Counted from the stretch's first letter, positions 8,924-18,419 are shown. The stretch: 64,000 nucleotides of DNA from an uncultured Varibaculum sp. (GCF_902489465.1 NZ_CABTZZ010000008.1:1-64000), one strand, 5' to 3'. Notes: generated by a model not told the origin, from the letters alone. Translations and numbers: made by a program.

Positions 8924-9863
8924 TCATCTTCTGCTCGGACAAGATCATTTCGTAAACAAAGTCGATGAAACCGGCCTGGGCGCTGTGGATGCCGTAGCCG
9001 ACGAATCGGCACCCTCCTCGGTGTGGGGAGAAGCTTGGAAACAGTTGCGGCGCCGTCCGCTCTTTTGGGTAGCATTGGTAATCATCGTGGTGTCAGTACT
9101 GATGGCCGTAGTGCCACAGCTGTTTACTTCTCAAGATCCCACCTATTGCACCCTGGAAAACTCCCTCCAAGGCCCCACTAAGGGGCATGTTTTCGGCTTC
9201 GATAAACAGGGATGTGACCTCTATTCTCGGATCATCTATGGTGCTCGCGCCTCAATCGCGGTCGGGATTTTCTCGACCCTAACCGCCACGATTATCGGCG
9301 TTATTTTCGGGGCTTTGGCCGGCTACTTTGGGGGCGTTCTAGACGCGATCCTTTCCCGGATTGTGGATATTTTCTTCGCCATCCCGATGGTGCTGGCTGC
9401 CATTGTGATTATGCAAATGTTCAAAGAACACCGTTCCATCTGGATGGTGGTAATCGTGCTGGGGGTCTTTGGCTGGACACAAATTGCTCGTATTACTCGC
9501 GGCGCGGTGCTTTCTATCAAGAACGAGGAGTACGTAACCGCAGCTCGTACCCTGGGCGTATCTAATATTCGGATTTTGCTGCGCCATATTCTGCCGAATG
9601 CGGCGGCTCCGGTGATTGTTTATGCGACTGTGGCGCTGGGAACCTTTATCGTGGCGGAAGCCACCCTATCCTTCATGGGGATTGGCTTGCCGTCCTCTAT
9701 CGTTTCTTGGGGTGGAGACATCTCTACTGCCCAGCAACAGCTGCGCACCGCTCCGATGGTGTTGTTCTTGCCTTCGATCGCTTTGGCGCTTACGGTATTG
9801 AGCTTCATCATGATGGGGGATGTAATCCGTGACGCGCTCGACCCGAACCAGAGGAAACATTAA
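8916..9863 (+). CDS. oppC: Peptide ABC transporter permease OppC
   Basis: A 315-residue partner permease. A cytoplasmic N-terminal stretch of about 45 residues precedes the first membrane segment, as in OppC_N proteins. The EAA loop is EEYVTAARTLGVSNIRI (about residues 207-223). The periplasm-side segment between spans 1 and 2 carries two Cys residues (CTLENSL and KQGCDLYSR), which may form a disulfide. The ATG at 8916 lies inside the end of oppB and has a GAGGA site 6 nt upstream. Only 2 nt separate it from the ATPase gene. Confidence 0.92.
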   Translation: MSNHLLLGQDHFVNKVDETGLGAVDAVADESAPSSVWGEAWKQLRRRPLFWVALVIIVVSVLMAVVPQLFTSQDPTYCTLENSLQGPTKGHVFGFDKQGCDLYSRIIYGARASIAVGIFSTLTATIIGVIFGALAGYFGGVLDAILSRIVDIFFAIPMVLAAIVIMQMFKEHRSIWMVVIVLGVFGWTQIARITRGAVLSIKNEEYVTAARTLGVSNIRILLRHILPNAAAPVIVYATVALGTFIVAEATLSFMGIGLPSSIVSWGGDISTAQQQLRTAPMVLFLPSIALALTVLSFIMMGDVIRDALDPNQRKH

Positions 9864-9865
9864 TC

Positions 9866-11731
9866 GTGAATCAAAATAACCAAAAGGATCAGATTATGGC
9901 TGCTGACTCGGATCAAAACGCTGACTTCACTAAGGCTGCGGCAACCAGTGATAATGGTTTGCCCGAACCCTTACTGGAAGTAAAAGACTTAGAAGTTACT
10001 TTCCAGTCCACCACCGGGGTGGTTCCAGCGGTCCGTAAAGCTAATCTCACCCTCTACCGCGGACAGACCGTGGCGATTGTAGGGGAGTCCGGTTCCGGTA
10101 AATCCACCCTGGCAATGTCGATAATTGGCCTGTTGCCAGGGACTGGGAAAGTTGCCGGCGGCTCCATTAAATTTGCGGGACGAGAACTAACTACTCTTTC
10201 TGAGAAAGAGATGCAACAGGTGCGCGGAGCCCAGATCGGAATGGTTCCGCAAGACCCAATGTCAAACCTAAACCCAGTTTGGAAAATTGGATCCCAGGTA
10301 GCTGAAGCGCTGAAATATAACGAGGCTACTAAAGGCGGAAGTATCCATGATCAGGCCATGAAGGCCTTATCGGATGCCGGTCTGCCCGATGCTGAGGCGC
10401 GTTCTAAACAGTATCCGCACGAGTTTTCCGGGGGCATGCGTCAGCGCGCGCTGATTGCGATCGGTTTAGCGGCCGGACCGCAGCTGCTAATCGCTGATGA
10501 GCCCACTAGCGCTCTGGATGTCACCGTGCAGCGGCGGATTCTCGATCACTTGGAAAAAGAAACCCAAGAGCTGGGTACCTCCACTCTGTTTATCACCCAC
10601 GACTTAGGTCTGGCGGCCGAACGTGCCTCCCATTTGGTGGTTATGCACCGCGGGCGGGTAGTAGAGTCCGGTCCTGCCCGGGAAATCCTGAATGACCCCC
10701 GCCATCCTTATACTCAGCGCTTGGTTAATGCGGCGCCTTCGCTGGCGTCTCGGCGGATCGAAATCAATTATTCTCCTTCCGAGGACGAGGCGACCAGCGG
10801 CACTATTGACTCGCGAACCTCGGCTGATGTGAATCTGGCAGTGGCGGCGGCCAAGGGCTCTGGGCAGAAAGTTATGGGCACCAATGTTTTGGGAGAGCCT
10901 TTAGAAAAACATCTCGGTGAAGAGGTTATCCGCGTAGAGCACTTGGTTAAAGAGTTTGAAATCCGCGGACAAAAGGGTAAGAAGAAGGCTTTCCGGGCGG
11001 TTGACGACGTTTCCTTCCAAGTGCGGCGCGGTTCCACTTTGGCTTTAGTGGGAGAATCGGGTTCCGGAAAATCCACAGTCGCTAATATGATCCTTAATCT
11101 GCTCGATCCGACCTCGGGCAAGGTCTATTACGAGGGTATTGACCTGTCTACTTTGCAGCGCAAGCAATTATTTGCACTTTGCCGCAAAATGCAGGTGGTT
11201 TTCCAGAACCCCTACGGATCTTTGGATCCTATGTTCTCGGTATATCGCTGTATTGAAGAACCGCTGCGCACTCATAATATTGGTGACCGGGCTAAGCGAG
11301 AAAAGCGGGTCGCAGATTTGTTGGATATGGTGGCGCTGCCACGTAGCGCTATGCGGCGTTTCCCGAACGAGTTATCGGGAGGACAGCGGCAAAGGGTAGC
11401 GATTGCGCGCGCCTTGGCGCTACGCCCTGAACTGGTAGTGCTAGACGAAGCAGTATCGGCGTTGGATGTGCTGGTGCAAGATCAGATCCTGCATCTGCTC
11501 AACGAGCTGCAAGGCCGGCTGGGCTTAACCTATCTGTTCATTACGCATGACTTGGCGGTGGTGCGTGAAAACGCTGACGATATCGCGGTGATGGAACAGG
11601 GCAAACTGGTCGAGTACGGCAAGGCTGACGATATTTTCGCCAATCCGCAAACGGAATACACCCGCGAACTGATCGATGCGGTTCCCGGTGGGGACTTGCT
11701 GAAAGCGCGTACCGGTTACCAGGCTGGATAA
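9866..11731 (+). CDS. Fused peptide ABC transporter ATPase, OppD-OppF type
   Basis: A 621-residue protein with two complete nucleotide-binding domains, where many bacteria have separate OppD and OppF subunits. The first domain has Walker A GESGSGKST, signature FSGGMRQRA and Walker B LLIADEPTSALD. The second has Walker A GESGSGKST, signature LSGGQRQRVAIA and Walker B LVVLDEAVSALD. The linker of about 60 residues is Ser/Glu/Ala-rich, and the OppD-type C-terminal HPYTQRL element ends the first half. The start may be GTG at 9866 (GAGG 11 nt upstream) or ATG at 9896 (AAGGA upstream); the first is given. It powers the OppBC channel. Confidence 0.92.
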   Translation: MNQNNQKDQIMAADSDQNADFTKAAATSDNGLPEPLLEVKDLEVTFQSTTGVVPAVRKANLTLYRGQTVAIVGESGSGKSTLAMSIIGLLPGTGKVAGGSIKFAGRELTTLSEKEMQQVRGAQIGMVPQDPMSNLNPVWKIGSQVAEALKYNEATKGGSIHDQAMKALSDAGLPDAEARSKQYPHEFSGGMRQRALIAIGLAAGPQLLIADEPTSALDVTVQRRILDHLEKETQELGTSTLFITHDLGLAAERASHLVVMHRGRVVESGPAREILNDPRHPYTQRLVNAAPSLASRRIEINYSPSEDEATSGTIDSRTSADVNLAVAAAKGSGQKVMGTNVLGEPLEKHLGEEVIRVEHLVKEFEIRGQKGKKKAFRAVDDVSFQVRRGSTLALVGESGSGKSTVANMILNLLDPTSGKVYYEGIDLSTLQRKQLFALCRKMQVVFQNPYGSLDPMFSVYRCIEEPLRTHNIGDRAKREKRVADLLDMVALPRSAMRRFPNELSGGQRQRVAIARALALRPELVVLDEAVSALDVLVQDQILHLLNELQGRLGLTYLFITHDLAVVRENADDIAVMEQGKLVEYGKADDIFANPQTEYTRELIDAVPGGDLLKARTGYQAG

Positions 11732-11919
11732 TCCGCAGTTTTCTCCCCGTTAGGGCGCGGTAACCAGGAATGGGGAAGACCGCCGGGAGTTTTATACCCA
11801 AAAGCTAGGAATTCCAAAATGTTTTGCACTCTGAGATGAGAATAAGCGTTTCCCAGGATCGGCTAGGTGCTCTGTTAAACTCTAGATGTCTTGCAGGTGG
11901 GTAGGGAGAAAGATTCCAA

Positions 11920-12726
11920 ATGAAGTTGAAGAAAACACTGCTAATGCTAACCAGCCTGATGCTGGCACTATCGCTTTCCGGATGTGCAGGTGGCTCAGGT
12001 TCGGCGAATGCGGATAAAGCTAAGGGTGACGACTTCACAGTGGGTTTTGACGCCAACTTCCCTCCTTACGGATATAAGGATAAAAGCGGAGAGTATGTCG
12101 GTTTCGACTTGGATCTTGCTGCTGAGGTAGCCAAACGTAACGGTTGGAAGCTACAAAAGCGGGCTATTGATTGGGACTCCAAAGATATGGAGCTCAAGTC
12201 AGGTACTATCGACTGTATCTGGAATGGCTTCACCATGAACGGGCGGGAAAAGCAATACACTTTCTCTAAGCCCTACGTAGACAACTCGATTGTGTTCGTT
12301 ACCAAAGCCGGATCGGGGATTAAGACCCCGGCGGATTTGAAAGACAAGACCGTGTTAGTGCAGGTAGATTCATCCGGTCTGGCTGCGCTACAAGATAAGA
12401 AAAACGCAGATTTGGTAGCCAGCTTCAAGGAAATGACCCAGGTACCGGACTACAATAACGCGTTTATGACCCTGCAGGCCGGAGCGGCAGATGCGGTTGC
12501 GGTCGATATCGGGGTAGCTGACTATCAGCTGGCTCAGCGCGGCAAAGACAAGTTCGAAATTATGGATCCACCTTTCCACACCGAGCAGTACGGTATCGGC
12601 TTTAAGAAGGGTAACCAAGCTTTGCGTGACCAGGTACAAAAGACTCTGGATGAGATGAAGAAAGACGGTACTTTCCTGAAAATCGCGAAGAAGTACCAGC
12701 TAGAGAAATCAATTGTTACTGATTAG
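11920..12726 (+). CDS. Amino-acid ABC transporter substrate-binding lipoprotein (SBP family 3)
   Basis: A 268-residue lipoprotein: MKLKK, a Leu-rich core and the lipobox LSGC with Cys at about residue 22. The mature part has the family-3 N-lobe signature FDANFPPYGYKD followed by YVGFDLDLAAEVAKR, and the hinge region around MTLQAGAADAVAVD. Such proteins bind polar amino acids such as glutamine, arginine or cystine; which one cannot be told here. It heads a three-gene operon with the permease and ATPase that follow. A TAAACT hexamer at 11876-11881, about 40 nt upstream of the start, could be the -10 box, but no good -35 accompanies it. Confidence 0.9.
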   Translation: MKLKKTLLMLTSLMLALSLSGCAGGSGSANADKAKGDDFTVGFDANFPPYGYKDKSGEYVGFDLDLAAEVAKRNGWKLQKRAIDWDSKDMELKSGTIDCIWNGFTMNGREKQYTFSKPYVDNSIVFVTKAGSGIKTPADLKDKTVLVQVDSSGLAALQDKKNADLVASFKEMTQVPDYNNAFMTLQAGAADAVAVDIGVADYQLAQRGKDKFEIMDPPFHTEQYGIGFKKGNQALRDQVQKTLDEMKKDGTFLKIAKKYQLEKSIVTD

Positions 12727-12771
12727 TTCACTGCGCGGAATGTTTGCCACTAACGCAGGGAGCTATGGGTA

Positions 12772-13425
12772 ATGGATTTATCGTTTTTGCCGGAACTAGC
12801 CGGCGGCATGCTGCAGACCTTCATCATCTTCGCCCTCACCTTGGTACTATCACTGCCTCTAGGGTTGGTGGTCTATGGCGGGCGGGTTAGCCGCTTTAAA
12901 CCCTTAGCCTGGCTTATCCAGTTTTATATCTCGGTGATGCGAGGTACCCCCTTAATGCTGCAACTATTGGTGGTGTATTTCGGGCCCTTCTTCCTTTTTG
13001 GAATGCAGATCGGAGCTGCCTACCGTTTCAGCGCCGTGATTATTGCTTTCGCAATTAACTATGCTGCCTATTTTGCGGAAATCTACCGCGGCGGTTTCCA
13101 GGCAATTCCGGTGGGGCAGTCGGAGGCTGCGTTTGTACTGGGGTATTCTCCGGCGCGCACTTTCTTGACCATCAAGTTGCCGCAAATGTTCCGTACGGTC
13201 TTACCTTCGATTACTAACGAGGTAATCACCCTGGTAAAAGATACTTCTCTGGCTTTTGCGATTGCCTATGCGGAAATGTTCACGATCGCCAAGCAGCAGG
13301 CAGCTGCTAGTGCTTCTATGCTTCCCTTTGTGGCAGCGGGGATCTTCTATTGGGTGTTCAACCTGGTGGTAGCGGTAGTGATGGAACGGATTGAAAAACG
13401 TATGGGAAGCTACAAGATTAGGTGA
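12772..13425 (+). CDS. Polar amino-acid ABC transporter permease (HisM/GlnP type)
   Basis: A 217-residue permease with about five membrane spans. The MRGTPLMLQL motif after the second span and the loop YRGGFQAIPVGQSEAAFVLG (about residues 105-124) are diagnostic for the His/Glu/Gln/Arg permease subfamily. The start is ATG at 12772 with GGGAG nine nt upstream. The stop overlaps the GTG of the ATPase gene. A single permease gene implies a homodimeric channel. Confidence 0.9.
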   Translation: MDLSFLPELAGGMLQTFIIFALTLVLSLPLGLVVYGGRVSRFKPLAWLIQFYISVMRGTPLMLQLLVVYFGPFFLFGMQIGAAYRFSAVIIAFAINYAAYFAEIYRGGFQAIPVGQSEAAFVLGYSPARTFLTIKLPQMFRTVLPSITNEVITLVKDTSLAFAIAYAEMFTIAKQQAAASASMLPFVAAGIFYWVFNLVVAVVMERIEKRMGSYKIR

Positions 13426-14201
13426 GGAAGATGGAAGCGCTACGGATTACCGGCATGGAAAAAAGCTTCGGCACTAACCGAGTGCTAAAAGGAGTGTCTC
13501 TAAGCGTCAATACCGGTGAAGTACTTGCGGTTCTTGGCCCTTCGGGTTCTGGTAAGTCTACGCTTTTGCGCTGCTGCACTTTCTTGGAAGAAATGGATAG
13601 CGGGGAAATCTGCTATTTCGGGAAGCAGGCACTAAAGAAAGAGGACGGCGTTAAGGTTTCTACTGAGGACGAGCGCGAGTTTCGGCGCGACTTTGGGTTG
13701 GTTTTTCAAGACTTTAACCTGTTTCCCCATTGGACAGTGCTCAGAAATCTCATTGATGCCCCGATAAAAGTGCAGGGGAGAGGACGGGAAGAAGCCGAAG
13801 AAACAGCGCTGCAGCTGCTCGCAAGGATGAACCTTGCCGATAAAGGGCAGGCCTATCCAGCAGAGTTATCGGGCGGGCAACAACAGCGAGTGGCGATTGC
13901 GCGGGCACTGGCGTTGAAGCCGAAAATGCTGTATTTCGATGAGCCTACCTCTGCCTTAGACCCGGAGCTGACTGGCGAAATCCTGCAGATTATTCGCTCG
14001 CTGGCAGCGGAAAATATGACGATGGTAATCGTAACTCACGAAATGGACTTTGCTGCCGAAGTCGCTGATCGCGCCCTCTTTATTGATAACGGAGTGGTAC
14101 TGGAATCCGGGGATGCCAAGCAGTTAATCCGTAATCCGTCCCAGGATCGTACCCGCCAGTTCCTCAATAAGCTCCGCGGGCAAAACGCTTCTGTAGATTA
14201 G
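13422..14201 (+). CDS. Polar amino-acid ABC transporter ATPase (GlnQ type)
   Basis: A 259-residue ABC ATPase. Walker A is GPSGSGKST, the signature is LSGGQQQRVAIARALA, Walker B is MLYFDEPTSALDPE and the switch His lies in VIVTHEM. This set is typical of GlnQ/ArtP enzymes. The reading frame begins with GTG at 13422 inside the upstream stop (GTGA overlap); an in-frame ATG at 13431 is an equally possible start. It is the last gene of the operon. The next gene is convergent and ends 12 nt away. Confidence 0.92.
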   Translation: MRKMEALRITGMEKSFGTNRVLKGVSLSVNTGEVLAVLGPSGSGKSTLLRCCTFLEEMDSGEICYFGKQALKKEDGVKVSTEDEREFRRDFGLVFQDFNLFPHWTVLRNLIDAPIKVQGRGREEAEETALQLLARMNLADKGQAYPAELSGGQQQRVAIARALALKPKMLYFDEPTSALDPELTGEILQIIRSLAAENMTMVIVTHEMDFAAEVADRALFIDNGVVLESGDAKQLIRNPSQDRTRQFLNKLRGQNASVD

Positions 14202-14212
14202 TAATCCTTGGT

Positions 14213-15787
14213 CTATGAGGCGAGATTTTCGTTAAGGCGTTCCATCCAGGCTTCTACGGCCTCAATAGTGCGGGGAATATCTTCCGACAGGCGCCGTACG
14301 CTGCCATCTGTTTCCACTAGCACATCGTCCTCGATCCTGACCCCGATGCCTCGTAGTTCCTCGGGTAAGAGTTCATCATCCTGATGAAAATAGAGTCCCG
14401 GCTCAATCGTGAAACACATGCCCGGCTCGAGCGGGGCATCCATATACATATCCCGAGCGGCTAAGGCACAATCATGGACATCTAGGCCTAAGTGGTGGGA
14501 GACGCCATGTGGCATCCAGCGCCGGTATTCCCCGCCATCCTGGGAAAGGGTCTGCTCGGCGCTCACCGGCAGCACCCCCCAGGCATCCAGGTGCTTAACT
14601 AGAGCGGCGACTGCCGCGTCATGGACATCTTTGAACTTGCATCCGGGCTTATTGGCTTGCGCTAAGCCGGCCTCACAGGCATCGAGCACCGCGTTATAGA
14701 CCTTGGCCTGTACCGGGGTGAACTTGCCATTTACCGGCAGGGTGCGGGTGATATCCGCGGTATACAGAGAATCGGCTTCTACTCCGGCATCAATCAAAAT
14801 CAGATCGCCTTCGCGGACCGGGCCATCATTGTCAATCCAATGCAAAGTATTGGCGTGATTTCCCGAGGCCGCGATGGTGTCGTACCCCAGACCATTGCCT
14901 TCTTCGCGTGCCCGCGCCTGGAAGGCTCCCTCAATCACCCGCTCACCGCGGTGGTGTTGTACGGCACGTGGGAGCGCCCGAATCATGGCTTCAAAGCCCG
15001 ATTTGGTCACCGCAATAGCGTGTTCGAGCTCCGCGACTTCCGCGGCATCTTTTTGCAGACGCAGCACCGAGGCGGCCTCTTCCAGTTTCTCGTCCAGTCC
15101 TCGCGCGTCCTCTCCACTTGGCAGCCCGGCTTCGCTACGTACTTTCTCTACCGCCGCTTGCACCGAAGTGTCGACCTCGCGAATAACTCGCAGCTGTACG
15201 AGACCGGCATCTTTAGCCAGTTGATCAGGTAAAGTATCTAGAGGGCGCGCCTCAAGGCCAGTCACCGCCTCCATCTGGGAAAGGGTCATTCGCGGTCCCA
15301 CCCAGAACTCGCCATAGGTGGAGTCGGCATAAAACTCTTCGCTACTGCGCGGAGCCTGGGGACGGAAAAATACCATCCCGCGATGGGTGGCTGCGCCCGC
15401 ACTGTCGGGGGCGTTCTCTAAGGGGGTGCCCTCGGTATCGGTTAGCGGTTCCAGGACTAGGGCGGCATCTGGTTCTAGTTCCCCGCCTAGCCCGGTCAAA
15501 TGGGCAAAGGCAGAGTGGGCGCGGAAGCGATAGTCGCAGTCATTGGAGCGAACCTTGTAGTTTCCGGCGGGGATCACCAGGCGTTCGCCCCGGAACTGGG
15601 CGCCTAGTTTTTGATAACGAGCAGCCAAGAAATCCCGCGCATGACTGGGAACAGGATCGGGATCTTTGCGTTCGCCCCAGCCGCTGCCAATAAACTCGCG
15701 AAATGCGGTACTACCAATGCGGCGAGAACGGTTATTTACCCGGTCTTTTAAGGGCTGATCTTGTGCGGCTGCTAAGTTTTCTTCCAT
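14213..15787 (-). CDS. pepP: Xaa-Pro aminopeptidase (aminopeptidase P family, M24)
   Basis: A 524-residue M24B metallopeptidase that removes N-terminal residues preceding proline. An AMP_N-type N-terminal domain (about residues 50-195) precedes the pita-bread catalytic domain. The dinuclear metal ligands can be seen: two Asp in LIDAGVEADSLYTADITR, the His of the HGVSHHLGLDVHD segment, the Glu of FTIEPGLYF and the Glu of GVRIEDDVLV. The protein is cytoplasmic, without a signal peptide. It fits peptide use alongside the Opp and amino-acid importers upstream. It is divergent from the PHP gene, with a 35-nt gap. Confidence 0.92.
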   Translation of the reverse strand: MEENLAAAQDQPLKDRVNNRSRRIGSTAFREFIGSGWGERKDPDPVPSHARDFLAARYQKLGAQFRGERLVIPAGNYKVRSNDCDYRFRAHSAFAHLTGLGGELEPDAALVLEPLTDTEGTPLENAPDSAGAATHRGMVFFRPQAPRSSEEFYADSTYGEFWVGPRMTLSQMEAVTGLEARPLDTLPDQLAKDAGLVQLRVIREVDTSVQAAVEKVRSEAGLPSGEDARGLDEKLEEAASVLRLQKDAAEVAELEHAIAVTKSGFEAMIRALPRAVQHHRGERVIEGAFQARAREEGNGLGYDTIAASGNHANTLHWIDNDGPVREGDLILIDAGVEADSLYTADITRTLPVNGKFTPVQAKVYNAVLDACEAGLAQANKPGCKFKDVHDAAVAALVKHLDAWGVLPVSAEQTLSQDGGEYRRWMPHGVSHHLGLDVHDCALAARDMYMDAPLEPGMCFTIEPGLYFHQDDELLPEELRGIGVRIEDDVLVETDGSVRRLSEDIPRTIEAVEAWMERLNENLAS

Positions 15788-15810
15788 GCTTCCATCATGC
15801 CACGATGGCC

Positions 15811-15816
15811 TAAAAT
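15811..15816 (+). promoter_or_regulatory. -10 box suggesting a leaderless mRNA for the PHP gene
   Basis: TAAAAT ends 6 nt before the ATG at 15823, and there is no Shine-Dalgarno sequence. Transcription would therefore begin at or beside the start codon. A short inverted repeat (CCATC at 15792-15796, GATGG at 15804-15808) lies just upstream. Confidence 0.5.
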
Positions 15817-15822
15817 AGTCCT

Positions 15823-16674
15823 ATGGCGGGACCGCGAATCGATTTACATACTCATTCTTGCTGTTCAGATGGTACTGACACCCCAGAGCAGGTAATGGTT
15901 CTGGCCGCGCAAACAGGTCTAGACGTAATCGCCCTCACCGATCACGACACCTTCACGGGGCTAGCTGAGGCCAGTAAAATGGTGCCGAAATGCGGGGTTA
16001 GTCTGGTTCCGGGGGTAGAGATTTCGACCTCGCATCAGGGAATCACCGCTCATCTGCTAGCGTATTTACCTGACCTGAAAAGCCAGGTCTTGCCGGATTT
16101 ATTTAAAAAAACTGTGCAGGCACGTCAGCTGCGAATGCGACAAATGGTGCAGCGTTTATCCCAAGATTTCAATATTTCTTATCAGACAGTTGCCGAACAG
16201 GCAGGTTCGAGCCCCATAGGGCGGCCGCATGTGGCTGATGTTTTGGTGAAAGCGGGGTATTTTCCGAATCGCTCCGCCGCGTTTGAACAGGTACTGGCTA
16301 CTTCCAGTAAATACTATGTGCATTATCAGGCTCCCGATACCGTCTACGCAGTGGAACAGGTAATAAAAGCGGGGGGAATCCCGGTACTGGCGCACCCGCG
16401 ATCTGGCAGCCGGCAGCGCCGATTCTTATCGGTAGACACTATTGCCCAGCTAAAAGAGGCAGGATTGTTTGCCCTGGAGGCTTTTCATCCCGAGCAAAAC
16501 CAGCTTGAACAGGCAGAAGTTAGGAAAATAGCGAAGCTGCTGGGTTTGGCGGTTACCGGATCTTCGGATTATCACGGCATCGGAAAGCCTAATCAGCTGG
16601 GACAATGCCTGACTGCTCCCGAAGTATTTGCGGAAATCTGCAGCAGGGGAGCGGGAGAAGTAGTGCAGCCTTGA
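15823..16674 (+). CDS. PHP-domain phosphoesterase (YciV/RNase AM-like)
   Basis: A 283-residue protein of the polymerase and histidinol phosphatase (PHP) family. The metal-binding motifs are DLHTHSCCSDGTDTPEQ at the N-terminus, ALTDHDTFTGL (about residues 37-47), AHPRSGS and the C-terminal GSSDYHG. This set and the length match the YciV group, which includes 3',5'-nucleoside bisphosphate phosphatases and 5'-3' trimming RNases. The exact substrate is not determined by the sequence. It probably starts on a leaderless transcript. Confidence 0.85.
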   Translation: MAGPRIDLHTHSCCSDGTDTPEQVMVLAAQTGLDVIALTDHDTFTGLAEASKMVPKCGVSLVPGVEISTSHQGITAHLLAYLPDLKSQVLPDLFKKTVQARQLRMRQMVQRLSQDFNISYQTVAEQAGSSPIGRPHVADVLVKAGYFPNRSAAFEQVLATSSKYYVHYQAPDTVYAVEQVIKAGGIPVLAHPRSGSRQRRFLSVDTIAQLKEAGLFALEAFHPEQNQLEQAEVRKIAKLLGLAVTGSSDYHGIGKPNQLGQCLTAPEVFAEICSRGAGEVVQP

Positions 16675-16727
16675 GACCGGGTGGGAGGCTGCGGATGCTC
16701 ACTTTATCGCCTCGCGGAGATTGCCAC

Positions 16728-16733
16728 TAGAGT
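16728..16733 (+). promoter_or_regulatory. -10 box suggesting a leaderless mRNA for murE
   Basis: TAGAGT fits the TAnnnT form of a -10 box and ends 7 nt before the ATG at 16741. This is the same geometry as for the gene upstream. The -35 region is not recognisable. Confidence 0.4.
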
Positions 16734-16740
16734 AGAGGCT

Positions 16741-18321
16741 ATGACCGTAACTTTTCGAGATTTTCGTCCCCAAAATGTTGCCCCGGTTTCGCTAGCACGC
16801 CTAGTGGAGGGGTTTGCAACCGAAATTGATCCTGCCTGGGAAAAGGTTCAGGTGCGGGGAGTTTCGATGGCTTCCGATGAGATTTTGGCCGGAGAGGCCT
16901 TTATCGGTGTGGGAGGAGCCAATGTGCATGCCGCCAAGTTTGCCAGCGAAGTGGAATCCCTGGGGGCAGCAGCGGTGATTACTGATGCCAAGGGGGCGGA
17001 GCTCGCTCGCTCCCAAGGGGTGAAAATCCCGGTGGTAACGGTGCCGGATCCACGAGAAGCGGCCTCGCCTCTGGCGATCAGAGCCTTCGATAATCCGGCC
17101 GGAAAAATGAAAACCGTGGCGGTAACCGGAACTAATGGTAAGACCACCACTTGTTTTGCTGCCAAAGTCGCTTTTGAGGCGGCGGGGCTTCCCACTATGA
17201 TTCTTTCCACTGCGGAAACGCAGGTGGGTGATTTGCGGATTCAATCTTCGCGTACCACTTTTGAAGGCCCGATGCTGCAGCGGATTTTGGCTTATGGGGT
17301 AGAGCAGGGGATGCAAGCCGCAGTGGTGGAAGTATCTGCACATGCCCTGGTGTTGGCTCGCATAGCCGGAATGAAGTTCGATGCCACCGCTTTTACCAAT
17401 CTGCAGCATGATCACCTGGATTATTTCCACACTATGGAAAACTATCTGGCAGCTAAAGCGCGACTATGTTCCAAAGAATTTACCGATTATAGCGTGATCT
17501 GCACCGATGATAAGTGGGGGCAGCAGTTAGCAGCCAGTTGTGACACCCAAAGCGTGACGGTATCTGCCTATGATCCGGATGCCTCAGCCGATTGGGTAGT
17601 GACCCAAAAAGTTAACAATATAGCCCACGCTGCCTGTGATTTTACTTTAACCGGGAAGAGGGAACCGCGGGTGGGGTGCGAGGAAAAAATCACCGTTGCC
17701 CTGCCCGGAGAGGTTAATGTGCAAGACGCCGCGATTGCCTATCTAATGGTCACCGGAATCGGGATTCCTGCCGAGGCGGCGAAAGCGGGCTTAGCGAGGC
17801 TAGCGGTTCCCGGACGCCTGGAAATTGTCAGCCGGCGTAATGAAGGTACCCCACTGGTTATCAATGATTACGCCCACACCCCGGAGGCTTTAGCTTCGAT
17901 TCTGCGCACTATGCAAGAGTTCACCCCCGGAAAACTACACTTGGTATTTGGTACCGATGGAGATCGCGACGCGACTAAACGGGTGCCCCTAGCCAAGGTG
18001 GCAGCTAAAGAGGCAGATATGCTCTGGGTGACTGACGAGAATCCGCGCACCGAAAACGCAGAAAGTATTCGCGCCCAGCTGCTCTCGGGGATTAAAGAAG
18101 TGCGCCCGGGAATGGAGAAGGTATGCGAGGTTACCACCTGCCGGCGGGACGCAATTCGTAAAGCGATTTTGGCGGCCGGCTTGGACGACACGGTAATCAT
18201 CACCGGCAAAGGCGCGGAGCCCTATCAAGAAATTGAAGGGGTTTTCCACGCCTTTAATGACACCCCGGTGGCTCAGGATTGTTTGGTTGCCTATAAGAAT
18301 CGCGCGCATATTCAGGGGTAA
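16741..18321 (+). CDS. murE: UDP-N-acetylmuramoyl-tripeptide synthetase MurE
   Basis: A 526-residue Mur ligase that adds the third amino acid to UDP-MurNAc-L-Ala-D-Glu. The ATP-binding motif VAVTGTNGKTTTCF is at about residues 125-138, and a carbamylated-Lys region and C-terminal ligase domain follow. The substrate-selectivity motif that is DNPR in diaminopimelate enzymes reads ENPR here (in VTDENPRTE). Whether the enzyme uses Lys, Orn or DAP is therefore open. I chose ATG at 16741; the frame continues upstream to 16681, but that adds an odd Cys/Gly-rich leader and the -10 box lies inside it. The gene stands alone, outside the division cluster where murE normally sits. Confidence 0.88.
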   Translation: MTVTFRDFRPQNVAPVSLARLVEGFATEIDPAWEKVQVRGVSMASDEILAGEAFIGVGGANVHAAKFASEVESLGAAAVITDAKGAELARSQGVKIPVVTVPDPREAASPLAIRAFDNPAGKMKTVAVTGTNGKTTTCFAAKVAFEAAGLPTMILSTAETQVGDLRIQSSRTTFEGPMLQRILAYGVEQGMQAAVVEVSAHALVLARIAGMKFDATAFTNLQHDHLDYFHTMENYLAAKARLCSKEFTDYSVICTDDKWGQQLAASCDTQSVTVSAYDPDASADWVVTQKVNNIAHAACDFTLTGKREPRVGCEEKITVALPGEVNVQDAAIAYLMVTGIGIPAEAAKAGLARLAVPGRLEIVSRRNEGTPLVINDYAHTPEALASILRTMQEFTPGKLHLVFGTDGDRDATKRVPLAKVAAKEADMLWVTDENPRTENAESIRAQLLSGIKEVRPGMEKVCEVTTCRRDAIRKAILAAGLDDTVIITGKGAEPYQEIEGVFHAFNDTPVAQDCLVAYKNRAHIQG

Positions 18322-18419
18322 TGCCTGCTAGGATTGCAACCCTATTTCCTGCGCGGAGTATCTGACGAGGACGGGGGCAGATTGCTCCTGCCGCTGAGAG
18401 TTAATCCGTAATGGCGTGG

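Noticed and set aside
16801..17430. A 209-codon minus-strand frame inside murE
   Set aside because: It is opposite the conserved Mur ligase motifs and its translation is His/Gly/Ser-rich without homology that I can see.
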